The position numbers were made by a program, and so were the translations under genes. From Gnetum montanum (Eukaryota > Streptophyta > Gnetopsida > Gnetales > Gnetaceae): 64,000 nucleotides of DNA. The DNA is taken from contig MNCI01004678.1 in NCBI GenBank assembly GCA_015680685.1, positions 241,851-305,850 on the forward strand. Reading direction: 5' to 3'. Below are positions 13,366 through 24,912 of this stretch, piece by piece (positions within the stretch are counted from its first letter, which is position 1; each line of letters starts with the position of its first letter). The notes beneath the pieces are model-generated. The model ran no database searches. It had not been told where the DNA came from and worked only from the letters and a program-made list of their open reading frames with translations.

Positions 13366-13850
13366 TTACTTTTCTTGATACCACTCAATGCGATCAAGCG
13401 TATGCATGCACTCTTCCTCTATTGAGTTAAGGTCCTTCATGAAGTCTAAGAGGATTACGTAGAGTGATGGAACCTGCAATTCAAGTGGTAAAACTACTTC
13501 AAATCCATAGATGAGGCTATAAGCATCATACCTATTGTTGTTCAATGCATCATGCAGTAGGCCCAAAGTGCGTAGACTAGCTACTCATCCCATAGTCATT
13601 TTCTAATGCTTAGCATCTTCTTAAGAAGGTTGATGATAAACTTGTTGGTGGCCTCCACTTGGCCATTTTCTTGAGGGTAGTATGGTAATTAAAAGGAGTG
13701 TTTGATGCCAAAGTGCTCACAAAAGGCTTTGGCTTCAATGCTGCTAAATTGTGATGACTACAAATTTTGACTTTGGTTAGGAGGACTAGATGCAACTTTC
13801 TGAAGCCAAGATCCTTCAGCTCTTGCAGGTTTGCCTTGGAAAGTTACCTC
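13366..13850 (-). pseudogene. E2 integrase C-terminal region (copy 1)
   Basis: Minus-strand frame with AYSLIYGFEVVLPLELQVPS, closely matching the integrase C-terminal motif (YSLVYG-EAVLP-E-IPS) of plant gypsy elements, followed by a coiled acidic stretch ending RIEWYQEK. Sequence at 13610-13800 on the same strand includes AKWRPPTS and may belong to the integrase core in a shifted frame. Broken by stops. Confidence 0.75.
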
Positions 13851-14080
13851 CAAAACTCACTAATGTGAGACCCTCTTAGGTTAGTTTCTACAACGTTAGT
13901 TTTTTATGCTTTTTATGTTTTAAGTTAGCTCATATAATACATGCTTGTTTACTAATCGCACATATTTTTTAATGGTTGTTGCAATTTACTAGGTGATGAA
14001 GTAAGCCCCAATGACCTAGTAGAGGAAGCAGAACCTCCACCCCTAGCTAGCACTACTAGTTGAGCATGACTAAATGTACC

Positions 14081-14081
14081 N
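14081..14081. other. Assembly join (n)
   Basis: Single n between the two identical copies. Confidence 0.95.
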
Positions 14082-15057
14082 GGTGTAGGCAATGTGTTGA
14101 GGGTAAAATGGAAGATGAAATGCAAACAAGATGTTATAATGCAAGGACTTCATAGTTGATGGTGACCATGACACAAGACTAGTTTGCCCTTGAAAATGTT
14201 AACCTCTTGTTGAACTACTCGTGAGAGAGTCAATGTGGATTCAGGGCTAAATTGGTTAAGAAATTGCAACGCTGCTAGGCTGCTTGCAAACATGCTCTTT
14301 TCCTTTTGCTCTTTTTATTTCTCTTCTCTTTTTTATTTTTTCTTTTTGCTATAGGGTGAACCTACTTTGGGCTCTGCACATTGCTAAATGCTTATTGCAA
14401 GGTGCTTTCTATCAAGTGGGTTGCATGTCATTAGATGGGCTTTTCTTTGGTGTTTGCGAAATCGCATTGCATCTATACGACAGGTGTTTCCTCCCAGAGA
14501 TGACTTGTATTACATTTTCCTAGGCTTTGACTAGCCAACAGAGGCTTCCCACGACATGACTTATGTTACGTCTACCTTGGGTTCTATAGTTTGACTTGAA
14601 GAGGATGCCATGTGGTCACAGCACATGAATGTCCAAGAGTTTGCAATATTTGCTATGCAAGGAATGAGATGGCATTGGGATATAGGAGTGAATGTGAGTA
14701 GGCTATAACGGGGTAATAAGGATGTGCACTCTTAAGAGGTTTAACTAATCCAATCATGCACATCAGAGCGATGTGGTGACTTGTTGTTGTGATGAGATGC
14801 ACCTTTGCATGACTGCATGGGGCTTCATCATGCTAACAGAACTCCAAGAAGACAAGAAAATCACACAAGATGTAAATGCAAATAGATTGCAAAGGACAAA
14901 ATGCAAAAGACTACATTAGCTACACAGGTTGCATAGATCACCAATGCTTTATTTTAAGACTGTAGTGTGCTCACTGGCTTGGTGTAGAAGGAGGGTTGTA
15001 GTATGCTTGCTCGCTTGCTTGCAGAAGGATGGAAAAGGTTGTTAATGACTAACAGAA

Positions 15058-15433
15058 AACCTAATTTAAGGTCTTGGAAGACCATGGCTTTACTATTTTA
15101 AGGTCCTAGCAAACTATTGAACATGGTTTAAGGTCCTAGTAGGTCGTGCTATGCTAGTTTATAATCTTAGTAGATGCGTTGTGCCAATTTAATGTAGTGA
15201 CTCAAGGACGAGCTGTACTAGTTTATAGTCCTTTAGAGTCATGGCAGACTACTAGTTTAAAGTCATGGTGGACTGCTAGTTTGTAATCTTAGGGGATGCA
15301 CTGTGTCAGTTTAACATCATGACCCAAGGATAGGCTATGCTAGTTTAATGTCAGAGTAGACCTCTATGTTAGTTTAGCATCATAGCAAACAAATGTTATG
15401 CTAGTTTAATGTCATAGTAGATGAATGCTTACC
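15058..15433. repeat. Minisatellite array A, second assembly copy
   Basis: Repeat of 12740-13115 within the duplicated segment. Confidence 0.7.
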
Positions 15434-15683
15434 TTGCTTGATTAATGTGTGATGTTGCATGCTAGATATAGTACGACTTCAAGTGTAAATGATTTATTAG
15501 ATTGGAAAACTTGTTCCCATCTTGATTAGCAAGCTTGAATGCTCCATTGTCATAGGCCTTAGTGACCAAGAAAGGCCCTTCCTAGTTGGCTGAGAATTTA
15601 TCTATAGGTTCAAAAATGACCTTGACGACTAGGTCCCCTTTCCTAATCAAGTGCTAATGCTAGTTGTGACGATGCTTTTTTCA

Positions 15684-16168
15684 TTACTTTTCTTGATACC
15701 ACTCAATGCGATCAAGCGTATGCATGCACTCTTCCTCTATTGAGTTAAGGTCCTTCATGAAGTCTAAGAGGATTACGTAGAGTGATGGAACCTGCAATTC
15801 AAGTGGTAAAACTACTTCAAATCCATAGATGAGGCTATAAGCATCATACCTATTGTTGTTCAATGCATCATGCAGTAGGCCCAAAGTGCGTAGACTAGCT
15901 ACTCATCCCATAGTCATTTTCTAATGCTTAGCATCTTCTTAAGAAGGTTGATGATAAACTTGTTGGTGGCCTCCACTTGGCCATTTTCTTGAGGGTAGTA
16001 TGGTAATTAAAAGGAGTGTTTGATGCCAAAGTGCTCACAAAAGGCTTTGGCTTCAATGCTGCTAAATTGTGATGACTACAAATTTTGACTTTGGTTAGGA
16101 GGACTAGATGCAACTTTCTGAAGCCAAGATCCTTCAGCTCTTGCAGGTTTGCCTTGGAAAGTTACCTC
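15684..16168 (-). pseudogene. E2 integrase C-terminal region (copy 2)
   Basis: Same sequence as 13366-13850 within the apparent assembly duplication. Probably the same locus counted twice. Confidence 0.75.
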
Positions 16169-16396
16169 CAAAACTCACTAATGTGAGACCCTCTTAGGTT
16201 AGTTTCTACAACGTTAGTTTTTTATGCTTTTTATGTTTTAAGTTAGCTCATATAATACATGCTTGTTTACTAATCGCACATATTTTTTAATGGTTGTTGC
16301 AATTTACTAGGTGATGAAGTAAGCCCCAATGACCTAGTAGAGGAAGCAGAACCTCCACCCCTAGCTAGCACTACTAGTTGAGCATGACTAAATGTA

Positions 16397-16411
16397 CCCC
16401 CCCCCCCCCCC
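16397..16411. repeat. Poly-C tract, 15 C
   Basis: Homopolymer of 15 C, followed shortly by a T run. Likely cause of the contig break represented by the n at 14081. Confidence 0.9.
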
Positions 16412-16554
16412 ATTGGGCCTTTTTTTCCTACATTTTTTCCATGTGATGTTATTCATGCTATATATTTCTATGCATATTACATTTGCTATAGATGATTATT
16501 TATAAATTGTAATGTGTGAACTTTTATCTCTATATGATGATTTTATGCGAGTCT

Positions 16555-16950
16555 AGGCCATTGCAAGCCATAGCGATACTAGGCCACTACGAGCCAATGC
16601 TAGTCTGTTGTTAATTTAAAGACTTGATGGGCCCCATGCCAATTTTAGACCATAGTAGGAGGGTCAATGCTAGTTTTTGGCCATTTTGAGTTGTGTGTTG
16701 CTAGTTTAAGGCCATAATAAACTAGGGTGGTAGTTTAAGGCCATTTCGAGCTAATGTCATTGCTATAGTTTAAGGCCATTTTAGGCTGCAGCAATAGTTT
16801 AAGGCCATTCTAGGTTGTTAATTGTTAGTTTAGGGCCATTCCAAGCTGCAACAATACTTTAAGCCCATTCTGCATCATTAGTTGCTAGTTTAGGGCCATT
16901 TTGAGCCATAGTGATAGTTTAAGGCCATTCTAGGCCATGGATTGCTACAT
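16555..16950. repeat. Minisatellite in E2, about 30-bp unit (array B)
   Basis: About ten units built on GGCCATTCTAGGC and YTGCTAGTTTAAG. Alternate units look more alike, suggesting a 60-bp higher-order repeat. The core (CTAGTTTAA) is shared with array A on the other side of the integrase segment. It lies where RT and RNase H would be expected. Confidence 0.75.
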
Positions 16951-17479
16951 CTCTTTTTGGTGATTTTTGTGTTTATGATTTTTATACACTTTGATGTTTT
17001 TCATGCATTAACATAATAACTATGAAAACATAAACTAACTGAATGAATGCATAAATAAAGTGGATGAATGCATAAACAAAGCGAATAAATGTGTTAACAA
17101 ATCAAAACGATGTGTACTAACATAAGCAACAATGAGCAAAAAATAACGCTAATCTAAATAAAAAAAATGAGATATGAGTAACAAATAGAATATAGGGTGC
17201 ACAAAAGTGAATAGTGGGTAGGCACCTAGTGCATTTTGGGCTAAGGGGATACCTTAGTCGCACATTTTGGACTAAAGGGATACCTTAGTCATGAAGTTGC
17301 TTCCTAACCTGGTGTGGGTTAGGAGGCATGTAGGGCCTAGATTGCACTATCTAGTAGTCTCCTTAACCTTCTCTTGTTATGTCAAAGGGCAATTCTGCCT
17401 AAAAGGCATCCTCCAGGAGGTCATTGGCTCCTTCCACCTTTTTGAATGTGTTCACCTCATGCATCTTGTTCTCATCCTT
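16951..17479 (-). other. E2 non-coding stretch between array B and protease
   Basis: A/T-rich, with repeated GAATGAATGCATAAA-like words (17040-17100). No RT motif found on either strand. Confidence 0.45.
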
Positions 17480-17941
17480 TACTGTAAATGCTTCATCAGC
17501 AAACTCCACCTCCAACCCTTACTCTGTATCTATGTTGTTGATTGCCAAAGGGGCAACGTTATCACCATGGATGATAACTTTGCCACCTTCGTACAGGATG
17601 TGAATCTCTTGATAAATTGGAGAGTTGATGGCTCATAATTGGGCTAGCCAAGGTCTACCCAAGTTTAAGTTAAAGCCTGGCATTTCCTCTACAACAATGA
17701 ATTCAGTAGTGATGGGGAATTTCTCCCTTGCTACAAAAGCTATAGTTATGATGCCCTTGACAATGACATGTGATTCATTGAAGGATTTTAGGCACATGAT
17801 TTTCATTGGCTTGATTTGATCCACAAGGCCTAAATTATCCACAACGGTGTACTGTATTACATTTTTTATTGCCCCATCATCGACATGCATCCAACGAATC
17901 TTGCATTTCCCAACACGTATGGTGATGAACATGGGGGCCAT
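17480..17941 (-). pseudogene. E2 protease and protease-RT linker
   Basis: The minus-strand frame ends its protease part in FNLNLGRPWLAQL (about 17,633-17,670) and continues, after small frame changes, INSPIYQEIHILYEGGKVII (about 17,570-17,630). The order LGRPW, then a Leu/Ile-x-His-like spacer, then a K-x-I-x-GD strand is typical of Tat-lineage proteases. Stops interrupt it. Confidence 0.65.
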
Positions 17942-18766
17942 TATAACTTCACCTCTCTTAGGATTGACTTTAATTATCTCATTCCCAAATGCTACGGATG
18001 TGCAACTTGACTCCTACAGTGTGAGAGGAAACATCACTGCATCGATGGAGTACTCATCAACAGGGATGTCCTCTGTGACAAGAATGGAGGTCAACATTTG
18101 CACTAGTGCTTTGCGGTAGGTAGATGAGGTCATGATTAGGTCATGCAAGCTTAATGTTATGTCCTTTTACTTTAGTGCTTGCTTAACTTAGGCTAATGCA
18201 TCCATGAAGTCTTTTTCATTAGTTGTGTTTTTGTTGGCTTTGACTTCTTCCATGTATCCTAAGAGACAAATCTCTCATGGAGACGACTTGGGCTTAGCTT
18301 GGTTGGCCTACTTATGGACCTCAATGCTCCTTGATGATTTACTTATTATGGCTTGCTCAATTACCTTGGCCATGGGGACTATAGATATGGGCACTGGTTT
18401 TGGTGGACCTAGTGATCTTTGGTCTTGATGTTGCCTAATCATCCTATCTGCGAGATGCTCATTGGGTCTCCTATGCTACCACCTCAAGGGCCTACCAGCA
18501 TTGCTAGCAAGGTTACCCCTTGGAAAGGAAGGTACTAACATGTTGGCCACAATTAGGTTTTGAGAACGTGAGGGGCTAGCATGCTACGACACTTGGATGA
18601 AAAAGGATGGTTGAACTCTTATTGCTGCAACATACTACAACATCCTAACCATGAAGGGTGTTGTAGGTTCTTAAGATGTCACTCTAACAATGAAAGGGGA
18701 TCTCAAACTCATGATGGCCAAGGAAACCCTTGCACTACCAAAAGGCACACGGACCACGAATGGCTA

Positions 18767-20600
18767 CTATACTAGTCTTGGATTATCATCAATGCTAATA
18801 GCATTTATAACATAGTCGACATCATCCACATTTAGAGGATCGTTGTACACCCTCATAGATTGGTTTTGAGGCCTAACTGGGTTAGCAATGTCAAGTACCA
18901 ACTCACCTCTATCAATCATCCTTTGCAAATCATCTTGCAAGGCTATGCAAAAATTAGTGTTATGGTCGGGCAACTGGTGGTAGTGGAAAAATCAGTCTAG
19001 CCTGAAATGCTTTAGGACTGAGGCTCATTTGGTGCTGCCGACATGGGATTTCTTAGTAGCTCGCAATACCTATCATGCTTTTTATGAGCATCCTTGGACA
19101 TTTTCTTGTACTAGATGTATCCAACTTTCAACAGCTGATCTAGAAACTCCAAAAGTTTTAACGGCAACAAGGTGTACTTAGAGCAATCCTTACACTCAAA
19201 TTTAGGCCTTGGAACAGCTTGCACTATGGCCACAGAGGATGTAGTCTAGTTAGTTGCCCTAGCACTAGGGTCAGTTGCTTTGTTGTTAACTGGTCTGGTC
19301 TGCCTAGCCATTGGCCTCAAGTTGGTTGCTTTCGCCTCTTTCACCAAAACTGCCACTATTGCATTCTGCTTTCCCTTATCCTTATCCCTCCTTACATGCT
19401 ACTTTTTTAGGCCACATAGGTCGAGTCCTTACTAGCTTCTGCTACATCTTGTGTGCTCTTGGTTTGAGCAAAGGTTTGGCTCAGGGATTGCAAACCCAAA
19501 TAATACAATTTTGACTTTATGAAGTCATTAACTGCATCCTTGAAGATGACAAAGAGATGTGCTTCAGCTCTTGGCTCTCACATTTTGTTTAATGAGGCAC
19601 TCCAACATTGAATGAGCTTTTGCACAAGCTCTAGGTGGCCTTGCTTGATTTGCATCAATTAGTCCAAAGTTGTTTCTGGCTTCAAGTTGTATTTGAAGCG
19701 TATTACAAATTGGCTTACAAGGCCTCCAAAGAGAAGATAGAGCTTCTAGGCAATGCACAGAACCAATCTAACACTTTGCCAATGAGTGACCTGGAAAACA
19801 CACATATGATGGCATGTGGCCATATTTACAATAGCAAGCACTCTGACCTCAATGTAACCAGATGTGCATTGGGGTCTCCTTCACCATTGTATTTGGTGAA
19901 CTGAGGCAATAGGACTCCAACCAAAAGAGTTGGAGGTGGAACCACAAGACTTATAGGGTCTTCCTGGTAAAAGTCCACCACCTTGACAATTTTAGAGGAG
20001 GCAGCTTTGAGTCACTTCACCTCTTCTATCAAGCTTTGGATCATCTAGAACACTTGATCTAAGTTTTAAGATGTTCCAAATGGCTATGTTAGTTACACAA
20101 TTTCTTGTTGTACTAATTGTGTGGTCCATGACTAGGTTGCAGGTTGCAAAATCACAAAATGCACTTAATGCATGGGCTGCATTGTAGGGACAATGATTGG
20201 GGTAGGCAACACATACGTGGGTTGGGCCAACACCAAGGGCACTGATGAAATAGGGAAGACGTAGGATGCTTGAGCTACTTGGGGCCTGGAGACTGGCCCT
20301 GCATGGACATATGGTTGAGCTGACACAATTGTTAGAGGCAGTGATGGCTGAATGGATGGCAATGATGCCATAAATGGCAAGCTAAAGGGAGATACTGCAT
20401 CATGACACATATGTTGTGTTTGATGCATTGTTATCATAGGCATTGACCTAGAAGGTGATGTTGATGCTATGACTATCTTAAGGAGAATGAGTGAGTGAGA
20501 CTACAGAAGAGCCAAACTAGGGATCACTCATTAGAAGATGGTGTGGAAAGAGCCTTCATGCTCGAAGCAAGCTTTGAACTCATCCTCTTCTTCCTATAGG
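18767..20600 (-). pseudogene. E2 gag
   Basis: The minus-strand frame at 18,767-18,990 reads MPDHNTNFCIALQDDLQRMI, matching the region after the capsid in Tat gag (H-T-C--L---IQ-LID-G). Upstream on the same strand are a helical, basic region (about 19,560-19,760) and a proline-rich N-terminal region (20,165-20,443). All are broken by stops. Confidence 0.6.
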
Positions 20601-21039
20601 GGCTCTTCGTAGTCCCCCTACCTCACACTCAGTTGCTCAAATGAGCTGGGCTAACATCCAATGATAGGAATCTACGAGTGGAATAATATCAAGTGAGGAG
20701 GGGACATAATCCCATCTGTTCTGATGGATAAGCTCGTAGCCTCATTTCGCTTCCATGTCCAAGCGGTCTACAAATAGCCCTGCTTGAATCTTTGTGCATA
20801 TAAAATTTAATTATTCATCACTTAGCGTAGCGTACTCTGGGTCTTGACCATGCAGCTTAAGGGATTACCTTGGCTTCACCATTACAGGATTCCTACGGTT
20901 GACAATCCTGGTCTCTTGTTAGATGGGCAAGATGGCAAGTGTGCTTGGGACTATCGTTGAAGGCTATTTTGGATTCATGGATGTGGATTAAGTTGCAACA
21001 GGTGACTACAAGGATTGCTAATCATGAAATACTATTAAC

Positions 21040-21200
21040 ACCACTAACTACACTCTCTACACTCGAGCTAACTACACTCTCCATGCCAAAAAGCTAACTA
21101 TGCTTTCTACGTTAGAAGCTGACTACGGAGGCTAAATATGCTCTCTACACTAGAGGCTAACTATGCTCTCCACATCAAAAAACTGACTATGCTCTAACTA
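21040..21200. repeat. Short tandem repeat in E2 5' leader
   Basis: About six units of GCTAACTATGCTCTCYACAY type (some shortened) lie between gag and the primer site. The same word, seen inverted as AGAGCATAGT, also occurs several times in both E2 LTRs (for example around 11,490 and 22,690). Confidence 0.65.
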
Positions 21201-21458
21201 AAAGGATCCATAATTTGGTAGACAATGGATGTGTGTGCTTTGGGTTGCTACACAGGGTTCTAAGGGAACCAACAATGAGATCCAATTTACACCAACCGGC
21301 TAGTAGGCAACGCATGTGCCAGCCTAAGATCCAACTATTGCTGCCCACATAGTATGTCCATAGGGGTGTTACAGTATATGCCAACTTAAAGCCAGCAATG
21401 ATAAGGTAGAGAGCATGCGAGACAACCACAATGGAGTCTAAAAAAGAAAATGGTTTGG

Positions 21459-21480
21459 CCCTCCTTCTAATGCTAGAAAC
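21459..21480 (-). promoter_or_regulatory. E2 candidate primer-binding site
   Basis: On the minus strand the sequence directly following the 5' LTR is GTTTCTAGCATTAGAAGGAG. Its position is right for a PBS. I cannot confidently assign the tRNA. Confidence 0.4.
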
Positions 21481-22781
21481 TATAGCAACCAAAAACATCA
21501 ACGACTGGAACACCAAGGTCCATGGGCAGATAGCCTAATCCCAAATTTGTGCAAGGGCCTATTAGAGGTGGATACAAAGTGTTCTTAATGGTCTAGCTGA
21601 TCAAACAAGGACTTACCAGATGCAATGGAGGTGTAGTATGGTTAAATGTAATGTTGATGCGAAACGGTGCTAAGTGTTTAGGCGGTGTCAATAGTGTCAA
21701 CAATGTCAGTGAGGTCAAGAGTAGTTAAGATTTTTGGTGAAAATGAGAGTGCCAACGTGCAGAGACTACTGCCCAAGTGTAGTTGTAGGCACATCTATGC
21801 AGTAGGATAGCAAAAAATGCAACTAAAATGTAAATAATGCAACGAAAGAGAGAGAGAGAGAGAGAAATGAAACACCACCCCAAATGGAGTTGAGCATAGT
21901 TAACACCAAAATGGGTTAGAAGATACATGTTGTACAACAGGTGCAATAGATAATGTAGTCATAATCTCAAGGATTTCTCACCATGAAGACTAGCACTTCG
22001 CCAAGGTGTCTACGTCTGCCAGGTTAGCCGTTGAAATGTACCATTGGCTACAGTGTTCTGGTGGTCTGTAGTGGGCTGTAGTGGTCTACAATTTTACTGA
22101 TACTCCTTTGTTTATTTCCCAGATTGCTCTTTTGATTTACTAAGTCTCTAATTTTCCAATTTGCCAACTTTGAAATTTTCCCACCACAAAAACATTGATG
22201 GCATGGATATTTATAAGCCTAGGGTTAGTGGAAGATGTGAGATGGCTACCACATGGCAGAGGAAACGGTTCGGACTACACTCTCTACTAGGCTAGTGGTG
22301 TTGTGCTTTTTTGTGCTTTGTTAGACTCTATGAGACTTTGAGACTATGACTATGCTGCCAATTGCACGTATATGTGTCAAGAGGACTGTGAGGTACCTAA
22401 AAAATGCAAGCTTGGAAACTAAGCTTTAGGACTACGCTCTCCATGCTCTCACATGGGATCGGTCATAATTACAATTTTGGGGCAAAAAAGGGCATACAAA
22501 AGAAAAGCATTTTGTTAACTACACTTGCCAAAGGTGAGTTAGAGCTGAGTTGAGTGGTGTTGCCATGCTGTGGAGGTCACTGGAGGCTATTCTTGCTGAC
22601 TATGCTCTAAACTGGGGGCGAGCATAGTCCCACACTTAAAAAAATTCAAAAATTGGCCTTCTATACTAACTATGCTCTCCACAAGAGGCTGGCAATGCTC
22701 TCCACTAGGGGTGAGCATAGTCTCAACACTTAGCCAAAATTTTCAGTTGGGATGCCATAGTCTAAATTTGGTGGTGTTTCA
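21481..22781 (-). repeat. E2 5' LTR
   Basis: Partner of 10295-11580. It ends at GGTGTTTCA (22781) on the plus strand, followed by the target duplication CCTTC. Confidence 0.8.
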
Positions 22782-22786
22782 CCTTC

Positions 22787-23124
22787 CAATTTTTAGCAAT
22801 AATAGCAAGACAACCCAAACCTCTAGTAGAGTAAGGACATGATGAAGGATCACTCATATCATAGGAGCCTCCACCTCTAAACACAATATAAAGATTTCAT
22901 TCCATTTTACTTCATCTAGCTAACACCTACAAATTTTGTTAGATTATCTTAATTCTTTATGCCTTGCAAAAATTTTTATATCCATGCATATTATATGTAA
23001 AAATGACACTGACTTATCTATTTGCTGTATTTAATCAATCATTTCCATACTTTCAAAAATTTTATAAGAAAATCAATCCCATTTTCTTCACTTGAAGATG
23101 AGTTTTCAATTAGTCGTGGGGCTA
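22787..23124 (+). pseudogene. E1 ORF3 tail, 3' untranslated region and PPT
   Basis: Sequence resumes after E2 with the E1 ORF3 C-terminus. It aligns with E3 at 56,740-56,841 and ends near 22,891 with GCCTCCACCTC (proline run) and a stop. About 230 bases of untranslated DNA follow, then the polypurine tract TAGTCGTGGGGCTA at about 23,111-23,124. Confidence 0.7.
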
Positions 23125-23872
23125 TGATAAAGTCTAAATAAGTCGGCTAAGTTGATACATGCCTATGAACACAACCTCATCAATGCATCCCTATTGATGC
23201 ATCCTTAAATGAACTAGCACATATGCATTGATATTTTTCCCCTCTAAGCCTCTATAAATGTGCATGCCAAAATGCATGCCACCTTTTGTCATTACTCTAG
23301 CAAAGCTCTTGCAATTTTATTTTTTTTTGGTAGGACTTAGCAAAATTTTCCTTTGCATGCCCATGGTATAGAGTGAATTGAATGTACAAAGTTTTATTTG
23401 AGTGCAAGATGTACCTGGATACTTTCACATGATGGAAATAAAATCAAGATTTCTTCTCTCTATAGTAACTCTTGGATTAGCATTTAGTTTACTTTCTAGC
23501 ACTTTATTTACCTACACTTTATTTTTCTATACTTAACTGTTTAATATTTTATTCCATAGTAATGTGAGCATGACTACTTCAAGAATAATATACTAATGCT
23601 TGGTAATCCCAGCAATAAATACTTGGTACACCCAATAGTAAATAGTTGGTAACCTAGCAGCATTAGTATAAGTTTAGGATGTGTATGGAAATTAGGAACA
23701 AATGCTCTACATTTAGGAAAATTTAGTTTAACTCTAGTTCCATTAATTAGCTAAAGGTTACATTTTAATTACCTCACCTCCAATACTTTAGAAGATAAAC
23801 ATAATAAAATTATAAAAAAAAATATCTTACATCTTTATCACACTTAGCCATATAGACAAAATTAACATAAGT
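23125..23872 (+). repeat. E1 3' LTR, first part
   Basis: Starts TGATAAAGTC after the PPT and is cut by E3 at 23873. It has a U3 array with CATCAATGCATC and TATTGATGCATCC (23,160-23,200), a TATA box CTATAAATG at 23,252, and a triple repeat of CTTGGTAAYCCMAG type at about 23,599-23,665. It resumes at 57943. Confidence 0.8.
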
Positions 23873-24138
23873 TGATAAACATTTAATAATACAAGTTGTG
23901 TCGATGCATGCCCATCAACACAACCCCATCAACACATGCTAGGATGAGTTAATGTAGGTACGTTAACGCTGATGTAGTCATTTCCTATATAAATACATAG
24001 ATCCTTTACATTTATGGCACCTTTCAATCTTATTCTTAGCTAAACTCTTGCAGTTTCTTCCTTCAAGAGTTAGAATATGTTCTCTCTAAGTGCCCATAGC
24101 ATGGATTTATAAGATTGTATGGAATTTTATTCAAGTGT
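23873..24138 (+). repeat. E3 5' LTR, first part
   Basis: Begins TGATAAACATTTAATAATAC, matching TGATGAACAGTTAATAATAC at the E3 3' LTR start. It holds the GATGCATG / CATCAACA array and a TATA box (CCTATATAAATAC, about 23,983). Cut by E4 at 24139. Confidence 0.8.
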
Positions 24139-24894
24139 TGATGAGCCCCAATATCGCGTATGCGATATCATGGCCTGCCACCATGTCTATAAATAAGAGG
24201 TGACTTTCCCTTGTCCAGTTACTTAGATTTAGACCTTTAGCCAAACTATAGCAGTTTTACCATTCCAAATTTAGAATAATTTCCATATGCTCGTAGTAGG
24301 AGTCTTAAAGTGAATGGATCTTTATTCGAGCAAATTGTACCTAAGCACACATTTGTGTACAAAAATAAAGATGAACTTTTTGATAAACCTTGCAGCATGT
24401 GGACTAAGCTAAATAGTAATTAATTACTGTTAAATGTTTAAATGCTTTCCTAGATAATTAATCTCTCTCAACCCTTGACTCTCCTAGTTAAGTGCACTCA
24501 GTACGATCGCTTCGAGCATGTGTGTAGTGCTTGGTAACCCAGTAACGTTTAGCGTTTGGTAATCCCAGTAGCATTACACTGGTTCAGGATGTGTGCGGAA
24601 AGTGGGAAGGGATACTAGTGTTAGGACAATTATAAATTAGTTAAATAGTTAATGAATGTTAGTCACTTAGTTCTCTTCACCTTTCCCTATTAACATAAGA
24701 CATTAAACAGATAAAAGATATAAAAATCATATACCTCAAGCTTACTTAACCATACAACCGTGACAATACAAGTAACTTTGGGAAGATAGCGATTGATTAA
24801 CCTTAAGTGTTCCATTAGGATGTGTGTTTGACCAGATCGTGCGTGAACGCTCATATTCATATGCTTGAGTGTAGGGTTACCTCGCCACTCATCA
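24139..24894 (+). repeat. E4 5' LTR
   Basis: 756 bp, TGATGAGC...CTCATCA. Iterated AATATCGCG / GCGATATCATG motifs at 24,150-24,172 are followed by a TATA box (TATAAATA, 24,188-24,195) only about 50 bp from the LTR start. The R/U5 part carries the CTTGGTAACCCAGTA repeat (about 24,530-24,580). Confidence 0.9.
24150..24195 (+). promoter_or_regulatory. E4 LTR promoter: inverted GATATC-type array plus TATA box
   Basis: AATATCGCG and GCGATATC pair as an inverted repeat just upstream of CTATAAATAAGAGG. The 3' LTR (30,340-30,425) has a longer array with about 45 extra bases containing two more units. TATA function is inferred from position. Confidence 0.6.
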
Positions 24895-24912
24895 TTGGCA
24901 CCGTTGCCGGGG
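24895..24912 (+). promoter_or_regulatory. E4 primer-binding site, tRNA-Asp type
   Basis: TTGGCACCGTTGCCGGGGA directly follows the LTR. From the known plant tRNA-Asp(GUC) 3' end, the complement is TGGCGCCGTTGCCGGGGA, a match in all but one position. This primer is typical of Athila/Tat-type elements. Confidence 0.8.

Larger units (their letters stand above)
11764..14080 (+). repeat. Copy 1 of an apparently identical 2317-bp tandem duplication
   Basis: Same sequence as 14082-16398 at a constant offset of 2318, separated only by one n (14081). Every landmark checked, including all short reading frames, repeats unchanged. Copy 1 ends at GTACC, exactly where copy 2 enters a run of 15 C. This pattern fits two overlapping contigs joined end to end at a homopolymer, not a biological duplication. 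Confidence 0.85.
14082..16398 (+). repeat. Copy 2 of the 2317-bp tandem duplication
   Basis: See 11764-14080. This copy continues through the poly-C tract into the rest of E2, so it is the one that should be kept if the duplication is an artefact. Confidence 0.85.
10295..22781 (-). mobile_element. E2: Tat-like gypsy element, minus strand, RT missing
   Basis: Bounded by two diverged direct repeats of about 1.3 kb (10295-11580 and 21481-22781). Read on the minus strand it has 5' LTR, gag, protease, then integrase, PPT and 3' LTR. LTR tips on that strand are TGAAACACC and, by consensus, GCTACA. Flanks give a target duplication TCTTC (10290-10294) / CCTTC (22782-22786), one mismatch. Removing E2 restores the E1 ORF3 sequence seen intact in E3 near 56,730. 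No RT or RNase H is recognisable between protease and integrase. The internal length is inflated by an apparent assembly duplication (11764-16398). Confidence 0.8.

Noticed and set aside
12740-16950. Regular repeats as a CRISPR-like array
   Set aside because: Units are diverged and contiguous with no distinct repeat/spacer structure, in plant retroelement DNA.
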